Origin: Hahella sp. CCB-MM4
GTDB taxonomy: Bacteria > Pseudomonadota > Gammaproteobacteria > Pseudomonadales > Oleiphilaceae
Direction of reading: 5' to 3'
Assembly: GCF_002260525.1 (NCBI RefSeq)
Contig: NZ_MRYI01000002.1
Location: 248,001-312,000, forward strand
DNA length: 64,000 nt
Shown here piece after piece: positions 53,217 through 61,245 of the stretch. How positions within the stretch are numbered: the stretch's first letter is position 1; each line of letters opens with the position of its first letter. The position numbers and the translations under genes were made by a program. The notes under the pieces were generated by a model, which saw only the letters and a program-made list of their open reading frames with translations, was not told the DNA's origin and searched no databases.

Positions 53217-54983
53217 CTATTTAAGCGTCCCATGACGTGGATGAGGCTTGTCACAACTACCGGCCGGGGTCAGAGACATCTGTTCCCGGTAATCCCTGAT
53301 AATGGTCTCCGCATCACCATTGAGTTCCGGATGAGGATCATCACTGGTGATAATTCTGGGAGAGATCAGGAACAGGCGGGCCTTTTTCTGCAACTGGTTA
53401 CCGTCGGTTCTGAATAGATGACCCAGAACCGGAATGTCACCTAACAGGGGGATCTTGCGACTGGAATTTGTATCCTGGTTAAAGTAATACCCTCCGACCA
53501 AAAGACTTCCCTGATCATTCACCAGAGCCTGAGTGTTGATAACACTCTTGCTGATAGCGGGAATTTCATCCACCGCCTGACCAGTCTGTTGCCCGTCTTC
53601 GATATTGATGTCCAACTGGATTTGTGAGCGATCACTATCCTTCACAATATGCGGCGTCACACGAACCACTGAGCCCACGGATACCGGGAATAAGTCCACC
53701 TCCCGCTCCCCCACCAGACGGACATAGAAAGTCGTACTGTGATCAAGAACCGCTTCGATATTGTCCTGGGTGAGGATGGTGGGTTGGGATAAGACACTGG
53801 CATCGCCTTCTTCAGATAAGGCTCTGATGCGGGTGAGAAAGAGATCCTGGGTATTGTCCAGTAACGTTGAAAAACTGGCTCTCTCTCCGACGATGAACGA
53901 AAGCTCATTCACCTGACGTGGCAGGACGCTCTCAGAAAAATCCGCATTGGTAAAACTACCGTTGCTGCCATTGATCTGCCATTCGAAGCCCATTTCATCC
54001 AGCCGGTCCGTGCTGACATCAATAATGGATACCTCAATTTCCACCTGGCCCCGAGGTTGATCCAGTGAGGCGATAAGCTCTTCGTACAGAGGCATCTTTG
54101 ATTTGCGGTCGTGGACAATCACCGCATTCAGCCGCTCATTGGCCACCACATAACCTGATGCTTCCTGGCCTCCAGAACGGCTACCATCTCCGTTGTGCGG
54201 CCCACTATAAGGCGTATTATTATTCCGGGTGTCATCAGAACGGCTATGCTCTTGAACCAACCCTGTTCCTTTCAGTTTTGGCACTGTTCTGGATGGCGGG
54301 GAAACAACTTCAGTCTCCGGAATGCTTCGACCGAGAATAGACTGCAGGGTTGTGGCCACGCCGGGAACAAGAACCTGCTGCCCATCAGTATCGATTCGAC
54401 GGTCGTCTGCCCAGGCATGCTTGAGTTCAAATACCCTGACAACATAAACATCGTTGGTCGGGTTATCCTCGCTCTGTAGCAAAATATCAGCAACCTCCCT
54501 GACCAACTGTGTATACCGGGGAGGCCCGGAGACCATCACAATTCCTTCCTGCACGATCGCTCTTAAAGTAAAACGCCGATCCAGAACACCAAGATCCGCC
54601 AACGTGTTAATTAATCGCTGGGAAGAAACAGACTGGAGGTGTATCAGATCAGTCTCCACTTCGCTGGTGTCGTAGACATAGAGGACCTGGCCATCGTAAT
54701 ACCAGAGCAGGCTGTGAATTTTGGCCAGCCGGTCAATGAAATCCCTGGCGGAAGCTTTCTCAAAATTCCCATTGACCACTCCCTGAACTTTATCGCTGAT
54801 AACGATGGGGGTATTAATGCTGGAGGCAAACTGTTGCAGTAGCTCCCGGATGGGCTCGTTCTCCGCGTAATGGGCATAACTGAGCTTCGCCCAGGGCCAG
54901 CCGGCACCATGCGCCTGAGCACCGAAAAACAGGATTACCAATACGATTAGTGACAGTACCCGCCTCATCATCTTACCCATCAT
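53217..54983 (-). CDS. sctC: T3SS outer-membrane secretin SctC (YscC)
   Basis: A 588-residue protein (YscC 607). Signal peptide ending near HGAG, N-terminal ring domains, and a C-terminal secretin domain with the family motif SLLVGGYY followed by KIPLLGDIPVLGHLFR. A Ser/Asn/Gly-rich linker (about 240-285) interrupts the N domains. First gene of the operon sctC-D-E-F-G-I-J-K-L. No pilotin (YscW) gene is found. Confidence 0.95.
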   Translation of the reverse strand: MMGKMMRRVLSLIVLVILFFGAQAHGAGWPWAKLSYAHYAENEPIRELLQQFASSINTPIVISDKVQGVVNGNFEKASARDFIDRLAKIHSLLWYYDGQVLYVYDTSEVETDLIHLQSVSSQRLINTLADLGVLDRRFTLRAIVQEGIVMVSGPPRYTQLVREVADILLQSEDNPTNDVYVVRVFELKHAWADDRRIDTDGQQVLVPGVATTLQSILGRSIPETEVVSPPSRTVPKLKGTGLVQEHSRSDDTRNNNTPYSGPHNGDGSRSGGQEASGYVVANERLNAVIVHDRKSKMPLYEELIASLDQPRGQVEIEVSIIDVSTDRLDEMGFEWQINGSNGSFTNADFSESVLPRQVNELSFIVGERASFSTLLDNTQDLFLTRIRALSEEGDASVLSQPTILTQDNIEAVLDHSTTFYVRLVGEREVDLFPVSVGSVVRVTPHIVKDSDRSQIQLDINIEDGQQTGQAVDEIPAISKSVINTQALVNDQGSLLVGGYYFNQDTNSSRKIPLLGDIPVLGHLFRTDGNQLQKKARLFLISPRIITSDDPHPELNGDAETIIRDYREQMSLTPAGSCDKPHPRHGTLK

Positions 54984-55230
54984 CTGTGGAGGCCTTGCAG
55001 CCTCATGGAGAAACTTTGGTTAGGGCTAGATTAGGTTTTGAAGTGAACAGGCAATATCAGCCTACCGATGTATTTGTCACAGATATCCGATATTGGAGAG
55101 GAGAGTTCTTTTATCAAACCAGCACGAAGGAATAATTGGAACACGCCTGGAATTTAGATCGACTGATATATTTCTTCACTGGCAACGGTCCTTATGCTGA
55201 TGTTTCCACCAACACTAAGAGGGCCGATTA
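54984..55230. promoter_or_regulatory. Divergent promoter region between sctC and effector candidate 3
   Basis: A 247-bp gap. A plus-strand frame ending at 55135 has some protein-like character in its last 30 codons (FEVNRQYQPTDVFVTDIRYW) and could be a fragment of an unknown gene, but no start is supported. TTTCCACCAAC (55203-55213) matches the 11-mer before sctN. A CTCTCCTCTCC stretch is on the sctC coding strand about 110-120 bp upstream of sctC. Confidence 0.4.
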
Positions 55231-56271
55231 ATGCTATCTTCCATTACGCCTTTCCGGGATATGAAGGAAGCCATCCAGAATTTCCCAGCGACTGTCTGGA
55301 ATCAGATGACCGGGGGAGGTAATGTGCCTCCGCCTCAAATTCCTGTTCATAACCCTACGTATCCAAAACGAGCCTTTGTTCAGGGACTTCAACAGCAATA
55401 CACAGCGCCTGCCCAAAGCCCTGTAGCCAATCAGCATTTGGACAACACCAACACAAGAGCGGCCTGGGAGAGAGACCGGGCCCTAGTAGAAAAATTGCTA
55501 GGTGAAACCCCTAATGCTCGGAACAATCTGGAGCTATTTGCTGGATTGCTGTGTTCACGAGTGGAGGCGATGCCACCTGAAGTCAAAAATCGAGTCAATG
55601 CCTACAGCTCAACCTTTTCCTATGGACTGCATGATATCTTCCATCAATTAAGCCCTGCCGGTGCAGTGGAAGCCTTTCAGGCAGAGTTCAGACAAAACGG
55701 CATGAGTGACAAGGCTATTCACATTTTGGGAGGGTTAGCGGTCATCGTCACTGACGCTGATAAAGCGACAACGAGAGCCGCAGCAGCCCAAATCCAAAAT
55801 CGGCAAACTCACAACATCATGGCTCCCGGCGTTCACGAGAGTTCACGTCATCCATTTCATTTTTGGCATAACCTGACGCATGGAAATATTCGAGGAGCAG
55901 TTAACGCTATCTATGAGGGGATACGTGAAAGGAACAACGCTCTTCACGGAGCGACAGCTCAGGGGAATCAATTACCGACAACCATGTTCGGCTCTTCTGC
56001 CACCATTATGAAAGTGATGCAGCAGTGTGAAGTCATGGGTATGGATGAGCCACAATCCAGAACCGCTGCATTAGCAGTAGCACAACATTGGCTCGATAAG
56101 CGATTGGATTACTCAAATGACGGGCATTCCTTGGTCGAGCTGTTAAATGGAGTAGAAGCTTACTTCAATGGTGATCCTGACATTGCTAACCAAAATGCGG
56201 AACAAGAGTTAGCGACACTGGGAAGCGTCTCGGACAATCCTGGGACAGGTTTCCAACCAGTCCAATACTAA
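55231..56271 (+). CDS. Candidate T3SS effector 3
   Basis: A 346-residue protein of no recognised family, followed 34 bp later by its presumed chaperone. It begins MLSSITPFRDMKEAIQNFPA, then a Pro/Gln-rich segment (about 34-70) typical of disordered effector N-termini, and a largely helical body (ARNNLELFAGLLCSRVEAMP, AFQAEFRQNGMSDKAIHILG). A His-rich patch (HESSRHPFHFWHNLTHGN, about 199-216) could bind metal, but no known motif is complete. No signal peptide. Confidence 0.6.
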   Translation: MLSSITPFRDMKEAIQNFPATVWNQMTGGGNVPPPQIPVHNPTYPKRAFVQGLQQQYTAPAQSPVANQHLDNTNTRAAWERDRALVEKLLGETPNARNNLELFAGLLCSRVEAMPPEVKNRVNAYSSTFSYGLHDIFHQLSPAGAVEAFQAEFRQNGMSDKAIHILGGLAVIVTDADKATTRAAAAQIQNRQTHNIMAPGVHESSRHPFHFWHNLTHGNIRGAVNAIYEGIRERNNALHGATAQGNQLPTTMFGSSATIMKVMQQCEVMGMDEPQSRTAALAVAQHWLDKRLDYSNDGHSLVELLNGVEAYFNGDPDIANQNAEQELATLGSVSDNPGTGFQPVQY

Positions 56272-56305
56272 TTCCCAATGCACTAACTAACGAATGGAGA
56301 AAAAC

Positions 56306-56773
56306 ATGTCAGTTACAGAAAATATTAATGAATGGCTTGGTCTGTTGGGAAAAGATGCTGGAGCAACTTTCAGACTGGATGAAAATGACCAATGCGTTCT
56401 TGCATCGGAAGATGGATACCAGGTAGGTATTTACGTCCCCGATATTAGCGGCAAGGTCTATTTCACCTCAGAGATTATGGAGCTGCCGCAGGAAAACTGC
56501 GAAGCTTATTTGCTCAACAGTCTGGCGCTCAATCTGTTTCAACAGGTTACCCAAGGCGCTGCGGTTAGCTACGACCCCAGTTCCAATTACCTCATTTTGA
56601 GTTCCACCCAGGATATGCAGTCAAAAGACTACGAGGCATTTGAGGCGACATTGAACAACCTTGCCGGTATCGCAACTGAAATCCGCGAGAACCTGCGCGA
56701 ATTGGAGCACCATATGCCCACAGGAACTCCTCAGTCAGAGCCGAATGAGTCCTCCGGGATGATTCGAGCTTAA
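56306..56773 (+). CDS. CesT-family T3SS chaperone (partner of effector candidate 3)
   Basis: A 155-residue acidic protein; the ATG at 56306 has GGAG 6 nt upstream. The opening TENINEWLGLLGKDAGATFR, the CVLASEDGYQVGIYVPDISG strands, and YLLNSLALNLFQQVTQGAAV followed by LILSSTQDMQ match class I chaperones such as CesT. A hairpin follows at 56810-56832. Confidence 0.8.
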   Translation: MSVTENINEWLGLLGKDAGATFRLDENDQCVLASEDGYQVGIYVPDISGKVYFTSEIMELPQENCEAYLLNSLALNLFQQVTQGAAVSYDPSSNYLILSSTQDMQSKDYEAFEATLNNLAGIATEIRENLRELEHHMPTGTPQSEPNESSGMIRA

Positions 56774-56809
56774 CTAAGGGCAAGTTTAACTAAAGAGTAT
56801 TTATCCCCC

Positions 56810-56832
56810 CAGAGGCTCCGCCGGAGTCTCTG
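56810..56832 (+). terminator. Hairpin after the effector 3/chaperone unit
   Basis: CAGAGGCTCC pairs with GGAGTCTCTG around GCC (one G-U pair). It lies 37 bp after the chaperone stop. No T-run follows, so termination may be weak. Confidence 0.45.
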
Positions 56833-57063
56833 CCCCACCCTATCAAGCCTCTTAACCTGCCTGTTCAGCCTTATTGATTGGCTTGATTCGTCTGCGCCTG
56901 GAGTTTGAGTTACAGGTAAATATTGTAATAGCGATTATCTCACCCCAAGCCTCCCCATAAAAAATTCACGCTCAATGTAACTTTTCTTCATGCGGTGTCG
57001 TAAATGGGAAGACGGCCGTCAACAACAACTTTCAACCACTTATTTGAAATTGGAAAACACGTA
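56833..57063. other. Intergenic region before the RTX-like pair
   Basis: About 230 bp without a supportable gene. It should contain the promoter for the exported RTX-like protein; no clear signal can be named. Confidence 0.35.
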
Positions 57064-57978
57064 ATGGGTAAATGTATGAATATGACGCAGACATTGTTGG
57101 CGACCGCGCTCTCCCTCGCTCTAATAGGCGCATCTCTGTATAGCCGGGCCGACATCGTGGTGGGTAACGACCTGAATTCCGCCAACGGTGCCAATGAGGC
57201 AATCAACCAGCTGTATTCCGCAAACAGGGGGACAAACGGCGGTGGCGACCAGAGCCTGCAGTTTGGTGATGTGGTTTATGGTACTGAAGGCGAAGACCTG
57301 CTGATCGGAGGCTTGGGAATTGATGTGCTCTTCGGTTACGCAGGAAACGACATCATTATTGGCGGTACTGAGGACTTTAACAGCTCTAATCGTGACCGCG
57401 CTTTTGGCGGTCAGGGCAATGATATTTTCGTCTGGACTCCCGGTGACGGTAACGACTTTTTCGATGGCGGGGAAGGCGAGGACATCCTGCTTGTCACTTT
57501 GGTTGGAGAAAACACCGATGAATCAGGCGAGACTGATGGCGCTCCATTCTTCAACGTCAGCCCCCCCGGGACTCCCGGCAGCCAAGACTTCGACGGTATA
57601 TTTACCGAACCCGGCAGTATCGTCCCAACTATCGATATTCTGGCCGCTCCCGGTTTCTGCGAAATTATTGATAACGCCAATGGCGATCTGACCCCACTAA
57701 ATATTGATCATCTGGTTCAATTTGTCCTGCGCAGTCCCGCCAATGCCTTTGAAACCGCCGTAGCCGCTGATCCAGATATCGATCAAAGCACCTTGGACAC
57801 CGGTTTAAGAATATCAGTACACCTGAAAAACACCGAGTTCCTGGTTTGTGCCTCAAGAGACGGAACAGAAATAGAAGCGTTCGATTTGACTCAGACACCT
57901 CCACAAAAGGTATCGCTCGACAGCTTGCCGGAGACTGCCGCGAGTACGTCTCGTGTCGAGATCCCTGAATTGAAATAA
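57064..57978 (+). CDS. Exported RTX-type calcium-binding protein
   Basis: A 304-residue protein; start at 57064 (GGAAAA 7 nt upstream), though ATGs at 57076 and 57082 are possible. A signal peptide (LLATALSLALIGASLYSRA) is followed by hemolysin-type calcium-binding nonapeptides (LIGGLGIDVLFGYAGNDIII, GGQGNDIFVW, DGGEGEDILL) and a conserved C-terminal domain shared with the next gene. The function is unknown. Exported by Sec rather than by a type I system. Confidence 0.8.
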   Translation: MGKCMNMTQTLLATALSLALIGASLYSRADIVVGNDLNSANGANEAINQLYSANRGTNGGGDQSLQFGDVVYGTEGEDLLIGGLGIDVLFGYAGNDIIIGGTEDFNSSNRDRAFGGQGNDIFVWTPGDGNDFFDGGEGEDILLVTLVGENTDESGETDGAPFFNVSPPGTPGSQDFDGIFTEPGSIVPTIDILAAPGFCEIIDNANGDLTPLNIDHLVQFVLRSPANAFETAVAADPDIDQSTLDTGLRISVHLKNTEFLVCASRDGTEIEAFDLTQTPPQKVSLDSLPETAASTSRVEIPELK

Positions 57979-58007
57979 GCGACTTCGATTATTCGCATTG
58001 AAGTCGC
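57979..58007 (+). terminator. Hairpin between the RTX-like paralogs
   Basis: GCGACTTC (57979-57986) pairs perfectly with GAAGTCGC (58000-58007), directly after the stop; a T5 run lies 8 nt downstream. Probably a partial terminator or mRNA stabiliser. Confidence 0.5.
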
Positions 58008-58055
58008 CAACACACTTTTTATCTCTATCGAGTCACAATAGATCAAGGAATCAAC

Positions 58056-59003
58056 ATGATTAGCACCAAACACTCATTGATTAGCACTTTCTTAATGACG
58101 CTGATTGTCAGCGGCTGTTCAGATCATAATGGCGTCAACCGAAATGATGACGAGGACAATAGCGCCGGTAATGCGAAGAGCTTTACCTTACTCCAGGGTA
58201 ATGATCTGAATACCAAGAGCTCGGCGCTGCTTTCCTTCAATCCTGGCGGTCCTGGAGGCTCTTCCAATCAAAGCTTGCGTGCCGGCGATATCCTCCAGGC
58301 AGAAGAGTCTGAAGATTCTATCCTGATCGGCGGTCTGGGTGTGGATGTATTGCTGGGCGCTTCCGGCGACGACATCCTGATCGGCGGAACCGAAGACTTT
58401 AACTCCAGCGTTGATGGTGACAACAAAGGCGCAGATAATCGGGATCGCGCTTTTGGAAACGGAGGCGACGACGTATTCATCTGGGCACCAGGTGACGGTA
58501 GCGACTTGTTCAATGGAGGCGAAGGCACCGACGTATTGATTCTGGGACTTATCGGTGAGCAGCGGGATAGCGACGGTACGACCGAAGGAGCCCCCTTCTT
58601 TAACGTCAATCCACCCGGGAGAGATGGCAGCCAGGACTTTGACGGTATTTTCCTGGATGAAAATAATTCCCCGGTGGTCAGCGTTTCAACCTCTCCCGGA
58701 TTTTGTACTATCGTGGATAGCGGCACCAACGCTACGGAGCTGGAATTGCTGAATCTCGACCATATCGTCAGATTTACATTGAGAGGCGTGGCTGAGGATT
58801 TTGAAGCTGGCGTCAGAACAGATGATGACGGCTTGCGCGTTGCGATCAGCACCAAGGATGTTGAATACGTGGTTTGCGCTCCCAAAGTCACTACAAATGG
58901 TGACGCAGTCGACAATGTTGAGGTATTGGACCTGACAACCACCCCGCCACGGTTTGCATTACTCTCGGAGTTACCTGATCATGTTGCCAAAATGATCCAG
59001 TAA
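58056..59003 (+). CDS. RTX-type calcium-binding lipoprotein (paralog)
   Basis: A 315-residue paralog of the previous protein. It has a lipobox VSGC (Cys21), so it is membrane-anchored where the first is free. It shares the same repeats (LIGGLGVDVLLGASGDDILI, GNGGDDVFIW, NGGEGTDVLI), the PFFNVNPPG and DGSQDFDGIF blocks, a Cys-containing PGFCTIVDS and the C-terminal VVCA region. Tandem duplication followed by a change of localisation is the simplest history. Confidence 0.82.
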   Translation: MISTKHSLISTFLMTLIVSGCSDHNGVNRNDDEDNSAGNAKSFTLLQGNDLNTKSSALLSFNPGGPGGSSNQSLRAGDILQAEESEDSILIGGLGVDVLLGASGDDILIGGTEDFNSSVDGDNKGADNRDRAFGNGGDDVFIWAPGDGSDLFNGGEGTDVLILGLIGEQRDSDGTTEGAPFFNVNPPGRDGSQDFDGIFLDENNSPVVSVSTSPGFCTIVDSGTNATELELLNLDHIVRFTLRGVAEDFEAGVRTDDDGLRVAISTKDVEYVVCAPKVTTNGDAVDNVEVLDLTTTPPRFALLSELPDHVAKMIQ

Positions 59004-59015
59004 CGAATGTACCCT

Positions 59016-59036
59016 GCCCTGGGCTAACGCCTCAGG
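59016..59036 (+). other. Hairpin before the sigma factor gene
   Basis: CCCTG...CAGGG with an imperfect GC extension between the RTX lipoprotein and the sigma factor. May attenuate read-through into the sigma gene. Confidence 0.3.
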
Positions 59037-59059
59037 GTGGGGCGTGGTTTGGAATTGTC

Positions 59060-59626
59060 ATGGAAAAAGCCTTCGACCCGGACGTACTTGAAAAGCTGTT
59101 GGCCCGAATAGCACTCAAAGATCAGGAAGCCTTGGAACAACTCTACAAGAGAGTATCGCCAAAGCTGAACGGTGTCGCCATGATTTTGCTCCATGATGCA
59201 GACCTTTCCAACGATGTATTACAGGAAACCTTTCTCCAGATCTGGAACAAAGCCGGTGAGTATCGACGTGGCCTCAGCGAACCCATGACCTGGATGACTT
59301 CATTACTGCGTTACAGAGCGCTGGATAAATTGAAATCCGAAAATCGCGAGCAAAAGCGACGGGAACAGCATCAGGAGATCCAACTTTTGTTTAACTCCGA
59401 TGTCTCGGGTTCTCCACTGGCTGAGATATTGCACAAAGACAGTAATAACCGGCTGCATAAATGCCTGCAGGCTCTGGACGTATTAAATCGAAATGCTATT
59501 TTAATGGCCTATTATTATGGCTATAGCCGGGAAGACATTGCCATTCATATTGAGAAACCCATCAATACTGTCAAAGCCTGGCTCAAGCGAGGCCTTGGGA
59601 GGTTAGCACAATGCCTGGGTCGCTGA
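59060..59626 (+). CDS. ECF RNA polymerase sigma factor (SigK-like)
   Basis: A 188-residue sigma-70 family protein with regions 2 (LYKRVSPKLNGVAMILLHDA, DVLQETFLQIWNKAGEY) and 4 (NAILMAYYYGYSREDIAIHI, KPINTVKAWLKRGLGRL). It overlaps the RskA-type anti-sigma gene by 16 nt, so the two form one unit. It may control the two RTX-like genes upstream; this is an inference. Confidence 0.92.
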   Translation: MEKAFDPDVLEKLLARIALKDQEALEQLYKRVSPKLNGVAMILLHDADLSNDVLQETFLQIWNKAGEYRRGLSEPMTWMTSLLRYRALDKLKSENREQKRREQHQEIQLLFNSDVSGSPLAEILHKDSNNRLHKCLQALDVLNRNAILMAYYYGYSREDIAIHIEKPINTVKAWLKRGLGRLAQCLGR

Positions 59627-60363
59627 GATACGAAGAGCCTGAGCTCCAGGATCGGCTGGCATCAAGCTATGTCGTCGGAACCATGCGTGGCAAAGCCCGC
59701 AGCCGGTTTGAAAAAATCATGGGGGAACGCCCGGATATCGCAAAACGGGTTCGCCAGTGGGAAGACAAGATGCAGCCGCTTCACGAGGCGACCAAGCCTT
59801 TGTCTCCCCAGAAAAGAACCTGGTCCAGAATTACCGCAGCGATTAACCATACTTCGGACCAGGTCATTGAAAAACTTCTCAGCAAACTCAGATTCTACAA
59901 GTATCTGTCTGCGGCGGCTCTTTCTATTGCGCTGGTTATTGGGGTTGTTTCCGTATCGACTGTCATCACATCACCGGCCGTTGTTTCTCCTACCGGTATT
60001 AACTATGTGGCAGTACTGGAAGATACCAATGCCCAAGCCATTATGGTCGCGACACTGAAGAAAACGGATCGACTCCTGTCCTTCGACATACTCAAGAAGC
60101 CTCAGGTACCGGACAACACCACTCTCCAGCTTTGGGCTGTCTCTCGTGAAGATGGCAGCACGGCCAGTCTGGGAGTACTGGAACTGAAGGGACATGTTGA
60201 GAAAAATCTGACCAAGCCCGAGTGGGCGCTCATCAAGAACGCCGAACACCTGATTGTTTCTATTGAATCAGCAGGAGGTTCCTCCAACGGCCTGCCAAGT
60301 ACGCAACTGGTCGCCAAAGGGTTATGCGTGAAGGTTCAAGACTGGCAAAGCAAGGCCGGATAG
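59611..60363 (+). CDS. RskA-family anti-sigma factor
   Basis: A 250-residue protein: an N-terminal zinc-less anti-sigma helical domain (LASSYVVGTMRGKARSRFEK), a transmembrane helix at about 93-112 (YLSAAALSIALVIGVVSVST) and the periplasmic anti-sigma-K domain (LQLWAVSREDGSTASLGVLE, HLIVSIESAGGSSNGLPS). It holds the sigma factor at the membrane. Its stop codon is the first TAG of a 13-copy octamer repeat. Confidence 0.9.
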   Translation: MPGSLRYEEPELQDRLASSYVVGTMRGKARSRFEKIMGERPDIAKRVRQWEDKMQPLHEATKPLSPQKRTWSRITAAINHTSDQVIEKLLSKLRFYKYLSAAALSIALVIGVVSVSTVITSPAVVSPTGINYVAVLEDTNAQAIMVATLKKTDRLLSFDILKKPQVPDNTTLQLWAVSREDGSTASLGVLELKGHVEKNLTKPEWALIKNAEHLIVSIESAGGSSNGLPSTQLVAKGLCVKVQDWQSKAG

Positions 60364-60464
60364 CTGAATAGCTGAATAGCTGAATAGCTGAATAGCTGAA
60401 TAGCTGAATAGCTGAATAGCTGAATAGCTGAATAGCTGAATAGCTGAATAGCTGAATAGCTGAA
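60361..60464 (+). repeat. Microsatellite: 13 copies of TAGCTGAA
   Basis: A perfect 104-bp array of an 8-bp unit, starting exactly at the TAG stop codon of the anti-sigma gene. On the minus strand it yields open frames of the YSAIQLFS type that are artefacts of the repeat. Confidence 0.97.
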
Positions 60465-60530
60465 AGATAAAGGCTCGGAACCAACAAATAAAAAAATAGA
60501 CATCCCTGTCAGGCATCCCTGCCGATCGCT

Positions 60531-61199
60531 TCAATTCCGGAATAAATACCATTTGATGGTTTCGTAATCCTGTTGACTGATCAGCCCCTCTTTATACAGG
60601 CGTCGCATTTCGGTTACCGCGATAGGGATTAGCTGCTTGCCTCCCGGCAAACTGAGTCTGGCTTCCTCTATGTTCTCCTGAAGCTTGATAACCAGAGACT
60701 TCACCGTATCCTTGTTTGGCTGATTGGCCTCCAGGCTAAACAGGGGAATCTCACTCCCCACAGCCAGGAATTCGTACTTATTCACCTTCAGGCGAACTGC
60801 CAAAGCCGCGACTAAACAACTTAAAAGCAGGGTTGGAATCAGCCATAACGGATCGATATCTGTGACGGCAAATACGGTGATCGTCCAGGCCAGTAATAGT
60901 GAAGACAATAACCAGAGTGTCCACTTAAAATCCTTCACGATTCTTGGCCGGGATTGTAGAAAAGACATATCAATCACTGCCTCAACCTCCCGCCCTTTTC
61001 TGTCAGTAGTTTTTACCTCCAGGTATCGCTGGTTAAAGCGGCTGTATGTATGAGTTCGCCCATCCCGTGTGACCTGGATAATCCTGTCCTGAACCTTCCA
61101 GTGTTTTTTCTCTGGAATCGCAGCAGCTTTCACTTCGGACTGGGCGCCCGGTAAAGTGAAATGATCAAGGTTTATGGTATTGCTCATATTGGCGGTCAT
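60531..61199 (-). CDS. Membrane protein with C-terminal SHOCT-like segment
   Basis: A 222-residue protein. Two transmembrane helices (TLWLLSSLLLAWTITVFAVT and PLWLIPTLLLSCLVAALAV) separate a soluble beta-rich N-terminal part from a C-terminal module EMRRLYKEGLISQQDYETIK that matches the SHOCT oligomerisation motif. An ATG at 61187 is an alternative start. The role is unknown. Confidence 0.75.
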   Translation of the reverse strand: MTANMSNTINLDHFTLPGAQSEVKAAAIPEKKHWKVQDRIIQVTRDGRTHTYSRFNQRYLEVKTTDRKGREVEAVIDMSFLQSRPRIVKDFKWTLWLLSSLLLAWTITVFAVTDIDPLWLIPTLLLSCLVAALAVRLKVNKYEFLAVGSEIPLFSLEANQPNKDTVKSLVIKLQENIEEARLSLPGGKQLIPIAVTEMRRLYKEGLISQQDYETIKWYLFRN

Positions 61200-61245
61200 T
61201 ACCTTTACTCTTTGTTATTGATCTTATCAGGTTGCATCATCAACC

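Noticed and set aside
54950..55135. 61-codon plus-strand frame between sctC and effector 3
   Set aside because: Its start lies antisense inside sctC; only the last part looks protein-like, so at most a gene fragment.
60260..60552. Minus-strand frames of repeated YSAIQLFS type
   Set aside because: They are translations of the TAGCTGAA microsatellite with no start signal or protein character.
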